Shown one piece after another: positions 1-5,518 of a stretch of 6,992 bases of DNA. The notes beneath the pieces are model-generated. The model had not been told where the DNA came from. It saw only the letters and a list, made by a program, of their open reading frames with translations, and ran no database searches. The position numbers were made by a program, and so were the translations under genes. This DNA is from a bacterium. Its GTDB lineage: Bacteria > Electryoneota > RPQS01. The stretch is from the NCBI GenBank assembly GCA_018814465.1, contig JAHIZR010000053.1, positions 1-6,992 of the forward strand, read 5' to 3'. The stretch's first letter is position 1. Every line of letters begins with the position of its first letter.

Positions 1-1119
1 CCTGTTATTCTGGACGGCGGGAGCTACGATGTGCTCTTCTATGCCGATCTGAACGGCAATGGCGGTTATGACGATCCGCCTGCGGATCACTCATGGATGT
101 TGGATGCGGACAATGTGAGCGGCAACACCACATTGAACTTCTCTCACAATACTAATTTCACTCCCATCGACTGGAACTACGCAGTTACCATGAACTTCAA
201 CGGCATGACGCCGCACCTCAATCAACTGCTTGAGATTCGCATCATCGATTCTGTAACTGAACTTGAAGTCGGACGTAAGCGTGTCGAAATCGTTCCCGCC
301 GCGAACTTCTCCGTTGTCATCCCCGGTTTGACACGCAACGGCTCTTACCGCGCTGATTTCTACGCGGATTTGAACGGCAACGGTCGCTACAACAATACAC
401 CCACGGATCACGCCTGGAGCATGAACTTCTCGAATCCCGATGGCAACGTAACGCTGGATTTCACGCACAACACCAACTTCACGAATATCGACTGGGAGTA
501 TCTGTTCCGTCTCAACATGCTGGGCATGAATCCTCATCTCGGACAGCTTCTGGAAATGCGTCTTGTCGACAACAGTGATGCCGAAATCGGCCGCACGAAA
601 TTCGTCGAACTGGCAGTCGCCAATTCTGCACTCTCAATTCCCGGCCTTATGCAGACCGCCGACTACCACGCGGACTTCTATGCCGACCTGAACGGCAGCG
701 GCGACTACAATCCGCCTCCCGCTGACCACGCATGGCGTCAGGAGTTTACCTCCGATGGAGATGTCGTCATGAATTTCGCTCACAACACCAACTTCGTCGA
801 TATCGAATGGCCGACATTAGCCGCCGGCGATCCGGTTCCGTTTGAGTTGCTTCCGACTTCGGTTTCGCTCTTCCAGAACTATCCGAATCCGTTCAATCCG
901 TCCACCTCCATCAGCTTCAACTTGCCGCAGGCGGGATTCGTCCGGCTGGAAGTCTTCAACAGCCTCGGTCAGAGCATAGCGACCTTAATCGATGGCAATC
1001 TCGCCGCCGGACTCTATAATCATGAGTTCACGGGAGCCGGTCTTTCCAGCGGAGTCTATTTCTACCAGCTCCGCGCGGGCGAGCAAGTTCTGACGCGCCG
1101 CATGATGCTGTTGAAGTAA
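1..1119 (+). CDS. Secreted repeat protein with T9SS type A C-terminal sorting domain (5' end outside window)
   Basis: The reading frame is open from base 1 (372 residues visible), so the start lies upstream. The visible part has two complete copies and the end of a third copy of a repeat of about 106 residues. Each copy carries a DLNGNGxY or DLNGSGDY motif (codons starting at about 46, 367 and 685) and an HNTNF motif before an I-D/E-W tripeptide. The acidic D-x-N-x-N/S-G loops resemble calcium-binding loops, but this is inference. The last ~90 residues (from about base 850) are a typical T9SS type A sorting domain: SLFQNYPNPFNPSTSISF, then a beta-rich FlgD-like fold ending RRMMLLK. Such proteins are exported by Sec, moved across the outer membrane by the type IX system, and released or anchored at the surface. 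The biological function of the repeats is not recognisable. The stop is TAA; yceI follows 26 nt later on the same strand. Confidence 0.88.
   Translation, partial: PVILDGGSYDVLFYADLNGNGGYDDPPADHSWMLDADNVSGNTTLNFSHNTNFTPIDWNYAVTMNFNGMTPHLNQLLEIRIIDSVTELEVGRKRVEIVPAANFSVVIPGLTRNGSYRADFYADLNGNGRYNNTPTDHAWSMNFSNPDGNVTLDFTHNTNFTNIDWEYLFRLNMLGMNPHLGQLLEMRLVDNSDAEIGRTKFVELAVANSALSIPGLMQTADYHADFYADLNGSGDYNPPPADHAWRQEFTSDGDVVMNFAHNTNFVDIEWPTLAAGDPVPFELLPTSVSLFQNYPNPFNPSTSISFNLPQAGFVRLEVFNSLGQSIATLIDGNLAAGLYNHEFTGAGLSSGVYFYQLRAGEQVLTRRMMLLK
46..852 (+). repeat. Intragenic tandem repeat, about 318-321 bp period (protein repeat of ~106 aa)
   Basis: The DLNG-type motif recurs at spacings of 107 and 106 residues and the HNTNF motif at 107 and 105 residues. 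Shared blocks include PHLxQLLExR, the IPGL turn, ADFYADLNG and ADH/TDHAW. Two complete units and one partial unit are visible; the array probably continues upstream of the window. The units have diverged in sequence, so this is an old protein-domain duplication and not a recent DNA repeat. Confidence 0.75.
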
Positions 1120-1145
1120 TAATCTACTCATTACCGGACCTATTC

Positions 1146-1757
1146 ATGAAATTACTATTGCCGGTCCTGCTGTTATTCAGCGCCTTGAACGCGTTAGCGG
1201 AAAGCACCATGTTCAAAGTCATCGCCGACAGCAAGGATACCTATGTTGAATTCGTCAGCGACGCGCCGTTGGAAAGGATCGTTGGCAAGACTCGCACCGC
1301 CACGGGCTTTGTGGAATTGAATCCGCAATCCAACGGCAGCGGTGCGCGCGCCGAGATTCATGTCGATCTCGCCACCCTTGACACCGGAGTGAAGCTGCGT
1401 GACCGTCACATGCGCGACAACCATCTCGAAACCGATCTTTATCCCGAAGCGGTCTTCTCTCTGACGTCCCTCAAACTGCCGGAAAACGGTTTGATCGCGA
1501 ACGAACGCACACTCGTGTCCGTTAAAGGCAGGATGAAACTGCACGGCAAGGAACGCGAAATCACGCCCGAAGTCTACCTCACTCTTTCCGACACATCGGG
1601 AGAATCCGCCCTCCGCATCGAATCCAACTTTGTGATTCTGCTGGAAGACTACGAAATCGACAGGCCTCAGTTTCTGCTGATGAAACTGTCACGCGAGCAG
1701 CAGATACATGTCGACATCCTCACGAAAACCTCGCAGGCTTCCGCCGACCTTCGCTGA
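1146..1757 (+). CDS. YceI family periplasmic protein
   Basis: A 203-aa protein of the YceI family, which has a lipocalin-like beta-barrel that binds polyisoprenoid or other amphiphilic lipids. An N-terminal signal peptide is clear: basic K2, a hydrophobic stretch (residues 3-17), and an ALA-ES cleavage site after residue 18, so the mature protein should be periplasmic. Family features follow in order: the opening strand FKVIADSKDTYVEFVSDAP; G-F-V-E-L-N-P; the sidT-like DLATLDTGVKLRDRHMRDNHLETDLYPEAVF block; then VSVKGRMKLHGKEREITPEV, matching the family v-G-x-L-t-i-x-G-v-t-k/r-x-v strand. Length is normal for the family. ATG at 1146 is chosen because it gives an intact signal peptide; no strong ribosome binding site is visible. 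It may be read through from the upstream gene. The ligand cannot be told from sequence. Confidence 0.88.
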   Translation: MKLLLPVLLLFSALNALAESTMFKVIADSKDTYVEFVSDAPLERIVGKTRTATGFVELNPQSNGSGARAEIHVDLATLDTGVKLRDRHMRDNHLETDLYPEAVFSLTSLKLPENGLIANERTLVSVKGRMKLHGKEREITPEVYLTLSDTSGESALRIESNFVILLEDYEIDRPQFLLMKLSREQQIHVDILTKTSQASADLR

Positions 1758-1767
1758 ACCTTCCCTC

Positions 1768-1799
1768 CGCCGAGGCGCCCGTCCCCGGGTGCCCCGGAA
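1768..1799 (+). repeat. Dispersed palindromic repeat, copy A (REP-like)
   Basis: Starts 10 nt after the yceI stop. It shares the end blocks CGCCGAGGC and CGGGTGCC(C)CGGAA with copies at 5488-5518 (opposite strand) and 5684-5715. Compared with copy B it has one substitution and one extra C. It can fold as CCG, bulge, GGCGCCC, a 6-nt loop, GGGTGCC (one G-T pair), CGG. It lies between the gene and its terminator, so it would be in the yceI mRNA 3' end. Confidence 0.7.
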
Positions 1800-1830
1800 G
1801 CTGTCGCAAAGTCCAGATGAGCCTAAAACA

Positions 1831-1860
1831 AAAAACCCGAGCCAAGTGGTTCGGGTTTTT
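1831..1860. terminator. Bidirectional rho-independent terminator between yceI and fmdB
   Basis: A perfect 10-bp stem, AAAAACCCGA (1831-1840) with TCGGGTTTTT (1851-1860), around a 10-nt loop. The plus strand ends in five T. The minus strand gives a longer U-rich tail (TTTTTTGTTTT), so the hairpin can end transcripts from both convergent genes and looks stronger for fmdB. Confidence 0.85.
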
Positions 1861-1871
1861 CAGTGAATCGT

Positions 1872-1910
1872 TGAGGCTAAGCGCACGGCTTAACGTGTGG
1901 TTTAGCCTCA
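1872..1910. other. Long imperfect hairpin overlapping the fmdB stop codon
   Basis: Outer arms TGAGGCTAA (1872-1880) and TTAGCCTCA (1902-1910) are perfect complements. Inner arms CGCACG (1882-1887) and CGTGTG (1894-1899) pair fully in plus-strand RNA with one G-U, and with one A-C mismatch in minus-strand RNA. The loop is six bases. The first three bases of the outer arm on the minus strand are the TGA stop of fmdB. There is no U-tract directly after it; the terminator is 11 nt further along the fmdB transcript. Confidence 0.65.
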
Positions 1911-2108
1911 GGAGAAACGTGTACACGCTGCCGGTGAGAAGGTTCCGGAGCCGACAGCATTCGATGTGCACGTCACAGCCGAAACTTGCCGTTCCGCCTG
2001 CTGTTCGCCGCATTCGGGACAGGTGACGTCCTCGTCCTTATCGGAGAGTCTGCGCAGCATGTCGAATTTGGCGCCGCAGGAGCGGCAGGAAAATTCATAG
2101 AGTGGCAT
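1908..2108 (-). CDS. FmdB family zinc-ribbon protein
   Basis: A 66-aa protein starting MPLYEFSC, the characteristic opening of the FmdB/CxxC_CXXC_SSSS regulatory-protein family (small zinc ribbons named after a putative formamidase regulator). Four cysteines form the ribbon: C8-x-x-C11 and C30-x-x-C33 (CPEC), which should bind one zinc. The tail (residues 44-66) is low in charge, rich in Ser/Thr/Ala, with two extra cysteines (C47, C62) whose role is unknown. The molecular function of the family is not established. The ATG at 2106-2108 lies 22 nt after the marR stop with no visible promoter between, so it is probably co-transcribed with marR. Its stop codon is built into a hairpin and a bidirectional terminator follows. 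Confidence 0.85.
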   Translation of the reverse strand: MPLYEFSCRSCGAKFDMLRRLSDKDEDVTCPECGEQQAERQVSAVTCTSNAVGSGTFSPAACTRFS

Positions 2109-2130
2109 GATTGTCTTATAGTGAATTGGT

Positions 2131-2634
2131 TTATGTTGAGCTTGTTTCGTGGGCTATCTGTTCGCGCAGTTCATCCATCGTTTGCCGCAAGTTGGTCAGT
2201 GTGCGTAATAATTCAACGCGTTCGTTCTCAGGATACTTTTGCAGCAACCGCGAATGAAAGTCCAGCCGGCAGCCTTTGGCGGCCACTGCGACTTCTTCGC
2301 CGCGCGGAGTCAGAGTCAGTTCGCGCACCCGGCGATCTTTCTCGGATTCCTTGCGGTGCAGAAATCCTTTTTCGACCAAGCTGGCCGACAGCGGAGTCAG
2401 GCGGCTTCTGGCTAATCCTAAGACACAGGCCAGACTTGAAGGCAGAGCCTTGCCGGTTTCCGCGACCTGCAGCAGAACAACACCTTCCGAGGAGGTCAGA
2501 CCGAAGCGGCTGAACAGTTCGCTTTCTTTGTTTAAACAGCAATGCGCCAATTGACGGGTTAGACTGGCCAGCGTGGCGGCATCGCTGTGTTCGGCACCAT
2601 TGCCGTCACTATGTCCGTTTGTCATGTAATTCAT
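2131..2634 (-). CDS. MarR family transcriptional regulator
   Basis: A winged-helix regulator of the MarR family. Numbered from this start: helices up to about residue 43, the winged-helix core from LTSSEGVVLL (about 46-55) through the recognition helix region ARSRLTPLSASLVEKGF (about 75-91), the wing with the family DRR signature (EKDRRVRELTLTPRG, about 98-112), and C-terminal dimerisation helices. Such proteins act as dimers on palindromic operators and usually release DNA on binding a small ligand. The frame is open to an ATG at 2652, but that codon lies between the -35 and -10 boxes of a near-consensus promoter (2644-2672), so ATG at 2634 or 2625 is more likely; none has a good Shine-Dalgarno. 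fmdB follows 22 nt downstream and mop diverges. The ligand is unknown; C32/C33 could be redox-active, but they do not sit where the OhrR cysteine does. Confidence 0.85.
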   Translation of the reverse strand: MNYMTNGHSDGNGAEHSDAATLASLTRQLAHCCLNKESELFSRFGLTSSEGVVLLQVAETGKALPSSLACVLGLARSRLTPLSASLVEKGFLHRKESEKDRRVRELTLTPRGEEVAVAAKGCRLDFHSRLLQKYPENERVELLRTLTNLRQTMDELREQIAHETSST

Positions 2635-2662
2635 ACTGTGAACAATATACATTATGAATTAC
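2626..2662. promoter_or_regulatory. Inverted repeat spanning the marR promoter, candidate MarR operator
   Basis: GTAATTCATA (2626-2635) and TATGAATTAC (2653-2662) are perfect inverted copies, 10 bp each with 17 nt between. One arm lies between -35 and -10, the other over the predicted start of transcription. This is the expected place for autorepression, but the arm spacing is wider than in a classical single MarR palindrome. Confidence 0.5.
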
Positions 2663-2672
2663 TTTTTGTCAA
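2644..2672 (-). promoter_or_regulatory. Sigma-70 type promoter of marR-fmdB
   Basis: On the minus strand, TTGACA (2672-2667) and TATATT (2649-2644) are separated by exactly 17 nt: a perfect -35 and a 5/6 -10. The predicted transcription start is near 2637, just before the ATG at 2634, giving a leaderless or near-leaderless marR mRNA. Confidence 0.7.
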
Positions 2673-2680
2673 GCCTCCTC

Positions 2681-2710
2681 TTGCTTTTCTGAGTATTCTT
2701 TATTTATTAT
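2681..2710 (+). promoter_or_regulatory. Possible promoter of mop
   Basis: TTGCTT (2681-2686) and TATTAT (2705-2710) are separated by 18 nt in an AT-rich stretch. The match is moderate, and alternative -10 boxes overlap (TATATA at 2708), so the exact boxes are uncertain. The resulting leader would be about 48 nt. Confidence 0.35.
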
Positions 2711-2764
2711 ATATCAACAGGTTATTGTTCACACATAAAATTAATCTAACATCGGAGAGGCAAA

Positions 2765-2974
2765 ATGAAATACGGAGCCAGAAATCAGCTCATTGGTAGG
2801 GTCAAGGGCATCAAGCAAGGAACTTTGATGTCTCAGGTGACCCTTGAAATCCCCGCGAACTCCCAAATGAGTTCAGTCATGACCCTTGATTCCCTCGAGG
2901 AACTCGGTATCAAAGAAGGCGACAAAGTCCAGATCATCGTCAAAGCCGTCAACGTCCTCCTCGCCAAGGATTAG
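2765..2974 (+). CDS. mop: Molybdenum-pterin binding protein (molbindin, single TOBE/Mop domain)
   Basis: A 69-aa protein that is one complete Mop domain, the usual size of molbindins. Family landmarks: MKYGARNQLIGRVKGIKQG at the N-terminus, the central VTLEIP strand, and TLDSLEELGIKEGDKVQIIVKAVNVLLAKD, matching the T-x-x-S-x-x-x-L-G-L-K-E-G-D-K-V ... K-A-x-x-V pattern. Molbindins form hexamers that bind molybdate or tungstate oxyanions in the cytoplasm and are thought to buffer or store the metal for cofactor synthesis. The start is supported by a good ribosome binding site, GGAGAGG at 2754-2760. No modABC transporter or molybdenum-cofactor gene is in the window. Divergent transcription from marR-fmdB, with a shared motif in the promoter region, suggests joint regulation. 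Two hairpins follow the stop. Confidence 0.9.
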   Translation: MKYGARNQLIGRVKGIKQGTLMSQVTLEIPANSQMSSVMTLDSLEELGIKEGDKVQIIVKAVNVLLAKD

Positions 2975-2985
2975 ATTCGTCTGGT

Positions 2986-3007
2986 GCAACACCCCGGAGG
3001 GTGTTGC
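2986..3007. other. Strong hairpin 11 nt after mop, no U-tract
   Basis: GCAACACCC (2986-2994) and GGGTGTTGC (2999-3007) form a perfect 9-bp stem with the tetraloop CGGA. No T-run follows on the plus strand, and the minus strand downstream has none either, so it may stabilise the mop mRNA 3' end and need not be the terminator itself. Confidence 0.6.
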
Positions 3008-3027
3008 CTAGTAAGGGCACGTCTACT

Positions 3028-3054
3028 AACCCCCATCGTCCCCGGTGGGGGTTT
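3028..3054. terminator. Probable terminator of mop (and possibly of the convergent STAND gene)
   Basis: AACCCCCA (3028-3035) pairs with TGGGGGTT (3046-3053), 8 bp around a 10-nt loop, ending in TTT. The T-tract is short, so termination efficiency is uncertain. It lies 40 bases beyond the STAND gene stop on the minus strand, between two convergent genes, and could serve both. Confidence 0.5.
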
Positions 3055-3093
3055 GCGATATTTACCTCGTAGCCGCGCACGGCAGTGCGATTC

Positions 3094-5448
3094 TTACTCC
3101 GACTTATCCATCTCCTCGCTTGCCTTGATGATTGCTTCGGGAACATCCTCGCCTGTATGCTCTTTCCAAGCCTTATCGAACTCTGTTGGATCCCATTCAA
3201 TTCGGATTCCGGCTAATTGTTTTATTATTTGTGCCAAACGAGGACCACCTATCTTGGATACAACTAGTAACGCTCTAAAGGACATTTCGAACGCATTCGA
3301 GTATTCCATTAGCTCAATATATAATAGACCAATCTGTCCATAGGATGCACATATGCCTGGTAGATCTCCCAAACGTTCTTTTGTTTCTAGGCTTTCTCGG
3401 TATTCATTCAGGGCTGCATCTAATTCACCCTTCTCCTGATATATCATTCCGATCTGATGTCGACTCAAGGCGATGCCATGTTCATCCCCAATCCGTTCTA
3501 GTATTTCTAAACTTGCCTTGAACTCTTTCAGGGCTGCATTTAATTCACCCTTCTCTTGATATATCATACCGATCCCATGTCGACTCGACGCAATACCCCT
3601 CTTATCTTTCAACCGTTCTTTGATCTTCAGACTTGATTTATATTGGTCTAAAGCAGCAGTCAAATCTTTTTTTTGAAAGTGAACCGCACCAATCTGGTGA
3701 CGAGTTTTTGCAATACCTAATTCATCTCCAAGTAATTCTTCAATCTCCAGACTAATTTTGTATTCGGTCAATGCAGCGTCAAATTCGCCTATCTCTTGAT
3801 ACACCGTCCCGATCTGATGATGAATCTGGGCTATTCCCTTATAATCCTCAAATTGTTCCTTGACCTTAAGACTAGTTTTGTATTCAGTTAAAGCCATATC
3901 CCAATCACCACGAGCTTGATAACGAAAACCAAGATTATGTCTGTTCACTGATTGAATTTTTTTATCAGACTCTTTGGAAACGAGCATTTCGAATAGAATT
4001 GTCATATCTGCCCAAGCACCCAAAAGATTAGCAAGTTCATGAAACTCTGTTCCATCACAAATCTTTCGAGCAACAACCTCCCAGAGGAGCCGTTCTGTAT
4101 CACCAGCTTCCGCAAGATGATAGCCAGCTTCAAGTAACGGTCGAATCTGTTCGATATTATTAGGACTCCCATCTTTGCCGAAGTCTTTGCCTTCTTCGAG
4201 CCAAAGGTCGGCGGCTTTTGTGTGATACTCTTTAAGTTCCTCTTCCGTGAGAGCTATATTGACCATATCGCGGACGATGTCGTGACGGGGATAGTAGTCT
4301 TGTTCATCCAAGTTGCATCCTATTAGGTGCCAGTCGATGAGAGCATCAAGATCATGCTGGACGGCGGATGCTTCGCGGGACAGATAGCGGGCGAGTCGTT
4401 CAGGTGAGCGACCCATACGAAAGATTGTCAGAGCAGTGGTCAATTCCTGCAAATCGGAACCGATCTCCTTCCACATGGCAGTCATCGGAGCGGTACTGTT
4501 TTCAATCCAATCGGGACGTTTATCTATCACCGACGCATCACCGCCATGCCGCCTTACCAGTCCGGCAAGCAGTTCAATCATTAGCGGATTGCCGTCGAGT
4601 CGTTTGACAATATCCTCCAAGCTGGTTGACTGCGGAGTCCCTCGAACTTCCTCAGCTCGCAGCTTCAGAACTCCCGCCTTCTCGAGCAATCCCTTTAGAT
4701 GAATTCGCTTGACCTTTTCCCCAGTCAAGCCGAATGCATCTGTTTCTCCCCAGCAGATTACCAGCAGTTTATTACCGGATTCGGCAAGTGCTTTGAGCAG
4801 CAACTTTGCTTTGTCGTCTTCCGGTTGAGTTTTATCAAGCAGATACTGGAGGTTGTCGATAATCAGCAAGCAGCCGCGACGCCGCCAACTCTCTACAATA
4901 GCTCGAATAACATCCTCGAAGGAACCCTCCGCTTTCTGCCGCCAAGTAAACATCTTGTAAAGCTGTTCGGCAACCAGTTCGGCGGTATAGTGTTCGCGCA
5001 GTTCAATCCGAATGTAGTCAAGTTGGAACTCCAGAACCACTTTAGCAACAAAGCGGGTCTTACCGACGCCGGTTTCACCTGTTATCTGAATACAGGAAGG
5101 AGCCTGCTTCATGTGAGGATTAAGCAATCTCCTCAACTCACGAAGATCGTCTGATCGGCCAAAGAGTTCCGGCGGAACGGGCAGCCTGTCAATCGGTACG
5201 GCAACTCCCGCCGAAGTCAGAATCGTCAACAGTTCATCGCGAAAGTCAGGATTCTCGCGGAACGCCTTATCTACTAATGAGGTCAACAATAGATTTCCAT
5301 TAGCATCAAGCTTCCCAGTTTTTAGAGCATCAAGAGCTTTGCGCGCTTCCTTCACTGCGGAAAACTGCTTCGTGAAAAGATCAATCACTTTTCCGAAGTA
5401 GTGACTCCCTGCCGCGCTTACCATCCAACCAAGAATTGCCTCAATCAT
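3094..5448 (-). CDS. STAND ATPase (NB-ARC/AP-ATPase-like) with C-terminal TPR array, NLR-like architecture
   Basis: A 784-aa protein. Residues 1-85 are a helical segment I do not recognise, with a hydrophobic stretch at 2-25. The ATPase starts at ELFGRSDDL (94-102), the entry motif of STAND proteins. Then follow Walker A GETGVGKT (124-131), Walker B LLIIDN (194-199), a GNPL motif (286-289, equivalent to plant GLPL), a winged-helix region, and RHDIVRD (388-394), an MHD-like motif. Residues 500-739 are six TPRs of exactly 40 residues, followed by a 45-residue tail. In this family, ligand binding by the TPRs is expected to release ADP, let the protein oligomerise and activate the N-terminal domain; roles include phage defence (Avs/bNACHT-like) and transcription control. 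No HTH, TIR, nuclease or protease domain is visible. The canonical arginine after the sensor strand is replaced (LLVICWGE, 228-235). ATG 5448 has only a weak ribosome site; M9 is an alternative. It stands alone and its TPR half is AT-rich, consistent with transfer. Confidence 0.85.
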   Translation of the reverse strand: MIEAILGWMVSAAGSHYFGKVIDLFTKQFSAVKEARKALDALKTGKLDANGNLLLTSLVDKAFRENPDFRDELLTILTSAGVAVPIDRLPVPPELFGRSDDLRELRRLLNPHMKQAPSCIQITGETGVGKTRFVAKVVLEFQLDYIRIELREHYTAELVAEQLYKMFTWRQKAEGSFEDVIRAIVESWRRRGCLLIIDNLQYLLDKTQPEDDKAKLLLKALAESGNKLLVICWGETDAFGLTGEKVKRIHLKGLLEKAGVLKLRAEEVRGTPQSTSLEDIVKRLDGNPLMIELLAGLVRRHGGDASVIDKRPDWIENSTAPMTAMWKEIGSDLQELTTALTIFRMGRSPERLARYLSREASAVQHDLDALIDWHLIGCNLDEQDYYPRHDIVRDMVNIALTEEELKEYHTKAADLWLEEGKDFGKDGSPNNIEQIRPLLEAGYHLAEAGDTERLLWEVVARKICDGTEFHELANLLGAWADMTILFEMLVSKESDKKIQSVNRHNLGFRYQARGDWDMALTEYKTSLKVKEQFEDYKGIAQIHHQIGTVYQEIGEFDAALTEYKISLEIEELLGDELGIAKTRHQIGAVHFQKKDLTAALDQYKSSLKIKERLKDKRGIASSRHGIGMIYQEKGELNAALKEFKASLEILERIGDEHGIALSRHQIGMIYQEKGELDAALNEYRESLETKERLGDLPGICASYGQIGLLYIELMEYSNAFEMSFRALLVVSKIGGPRLAQIIKQLAGIRIEWDPTEFDKAWKEHTGEDVPEAIIKASEEMDKSE
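3232..3951 (-). repeat. Six TPR units in exact 120-bp phase
   Basis: The units cover residues 500-539, 540-579, 580-619, 620-659, 660-699 and 700-739, with no insertion or deletion. Typical positions are H-Q-I-G at 5-8, Y-Q-E-K-G-E at 11-16, A-A-L at 19-21 and G-I at 39-40. Units 4 and 5 share 28 of 40 residues, and at DNA level 53 of 60 bases between 3411-3470 and 3531-3590. The sixth unit is the most divergent and probably caps the superhelix. Confidence 0.85.
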
Positions 5449-5487
5449 CTTGCTACCCGTGTATGATTATTATCTCGCTTTATCAGA

Positions 5488-5518
5488 TTCCGGGCACCCG
5501 GTGACGGGCGCCTCGGCG
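5488..5518 (-). repeat. Dispersed palindromic repeat, copy B (REP-like)
   Basis: Read on the minus strand it begins CGCCGAGGC and ends CGGGTGCCCGGAA. It folds into a hairpin: CCG, bulged A, GGCGCCC, loop GTCACC, GGGTGCC, CGG (10 bp with one G-T). It starts 39 nt upstream of the STAND gene start, so it may lie in that gene's 5' leader. It is the most symmetrical of the three copies and is inverted relative to copies A and C. Confidence 0.75.

Larger units (their letters stand above)
2637..2733. promoter_or_regulatory. Paired 11-bp inverted motif in the marR/mop divergent promoters
   Basis: TGTGAACAATA (2637-2647) recurs exactly in reverse complement as TATTGTTCACA (2723-2733). The first copy overlaps the marR -10 box and start point. 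The second lies just downstream of the proposed mop promoter. One copy at each divergent promoter suggests a shared regulator-binding site. Binding by the adjacent MarR protein is inference. Confidence 0.5.

Noticed and set aside
91..537. 148-codon open frame on the minus strand
   Set aside because: Antisense to the well-supported T9SS protein; it exists because the sense repeats avoid certain codons, and the product has no family features.
1720..2026. Open frames of 97 codons (-) and 69 codons (+) across the convergent junction
   Set aside because: They run through the terminator hairpin and overlap fmdB or yceI; no family match and no ribosome site.
2228..2554. Open frames opposite or out of frame with marR (104, 92 and 175 codons)
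   Set aside because: Shadows of marR, which has clear MarR family motifs; their products are Arg/Ser-rich as expected for off-frame translation.
2131..2634. MarR protein as an OhrR-type peroxide sensor because of the C-C pair near its N-terminus
   Set aside because: In OhrR the reactive Cys lies about 24 residues before the L-T of the winged-helix start; here it is about 13 residues before, and no ohr gene is nearby.
2653..2764. Possible molybdenum-cofactor riboswitch upstream of mop
   Set aside because: The region is short, AT-rich and filled by promoter and operator-like motifs; no conserved multi-stem structure was seen.
3232..3951. Regular 120-bp repeats resembling a repeat array
   Set aside because: Not CRISPR: there are no unique spacers between short identical repeats, and the period equals a 40-residue TPR in an intact reading frame.
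4368..5154. Plus-strand frames of 79, 88 and 151 codons inside the STAND gene
   Set aside because: Antisense to the ATPase domain with intact Walker motifs; no independent support such as a ribosome site or family motif.
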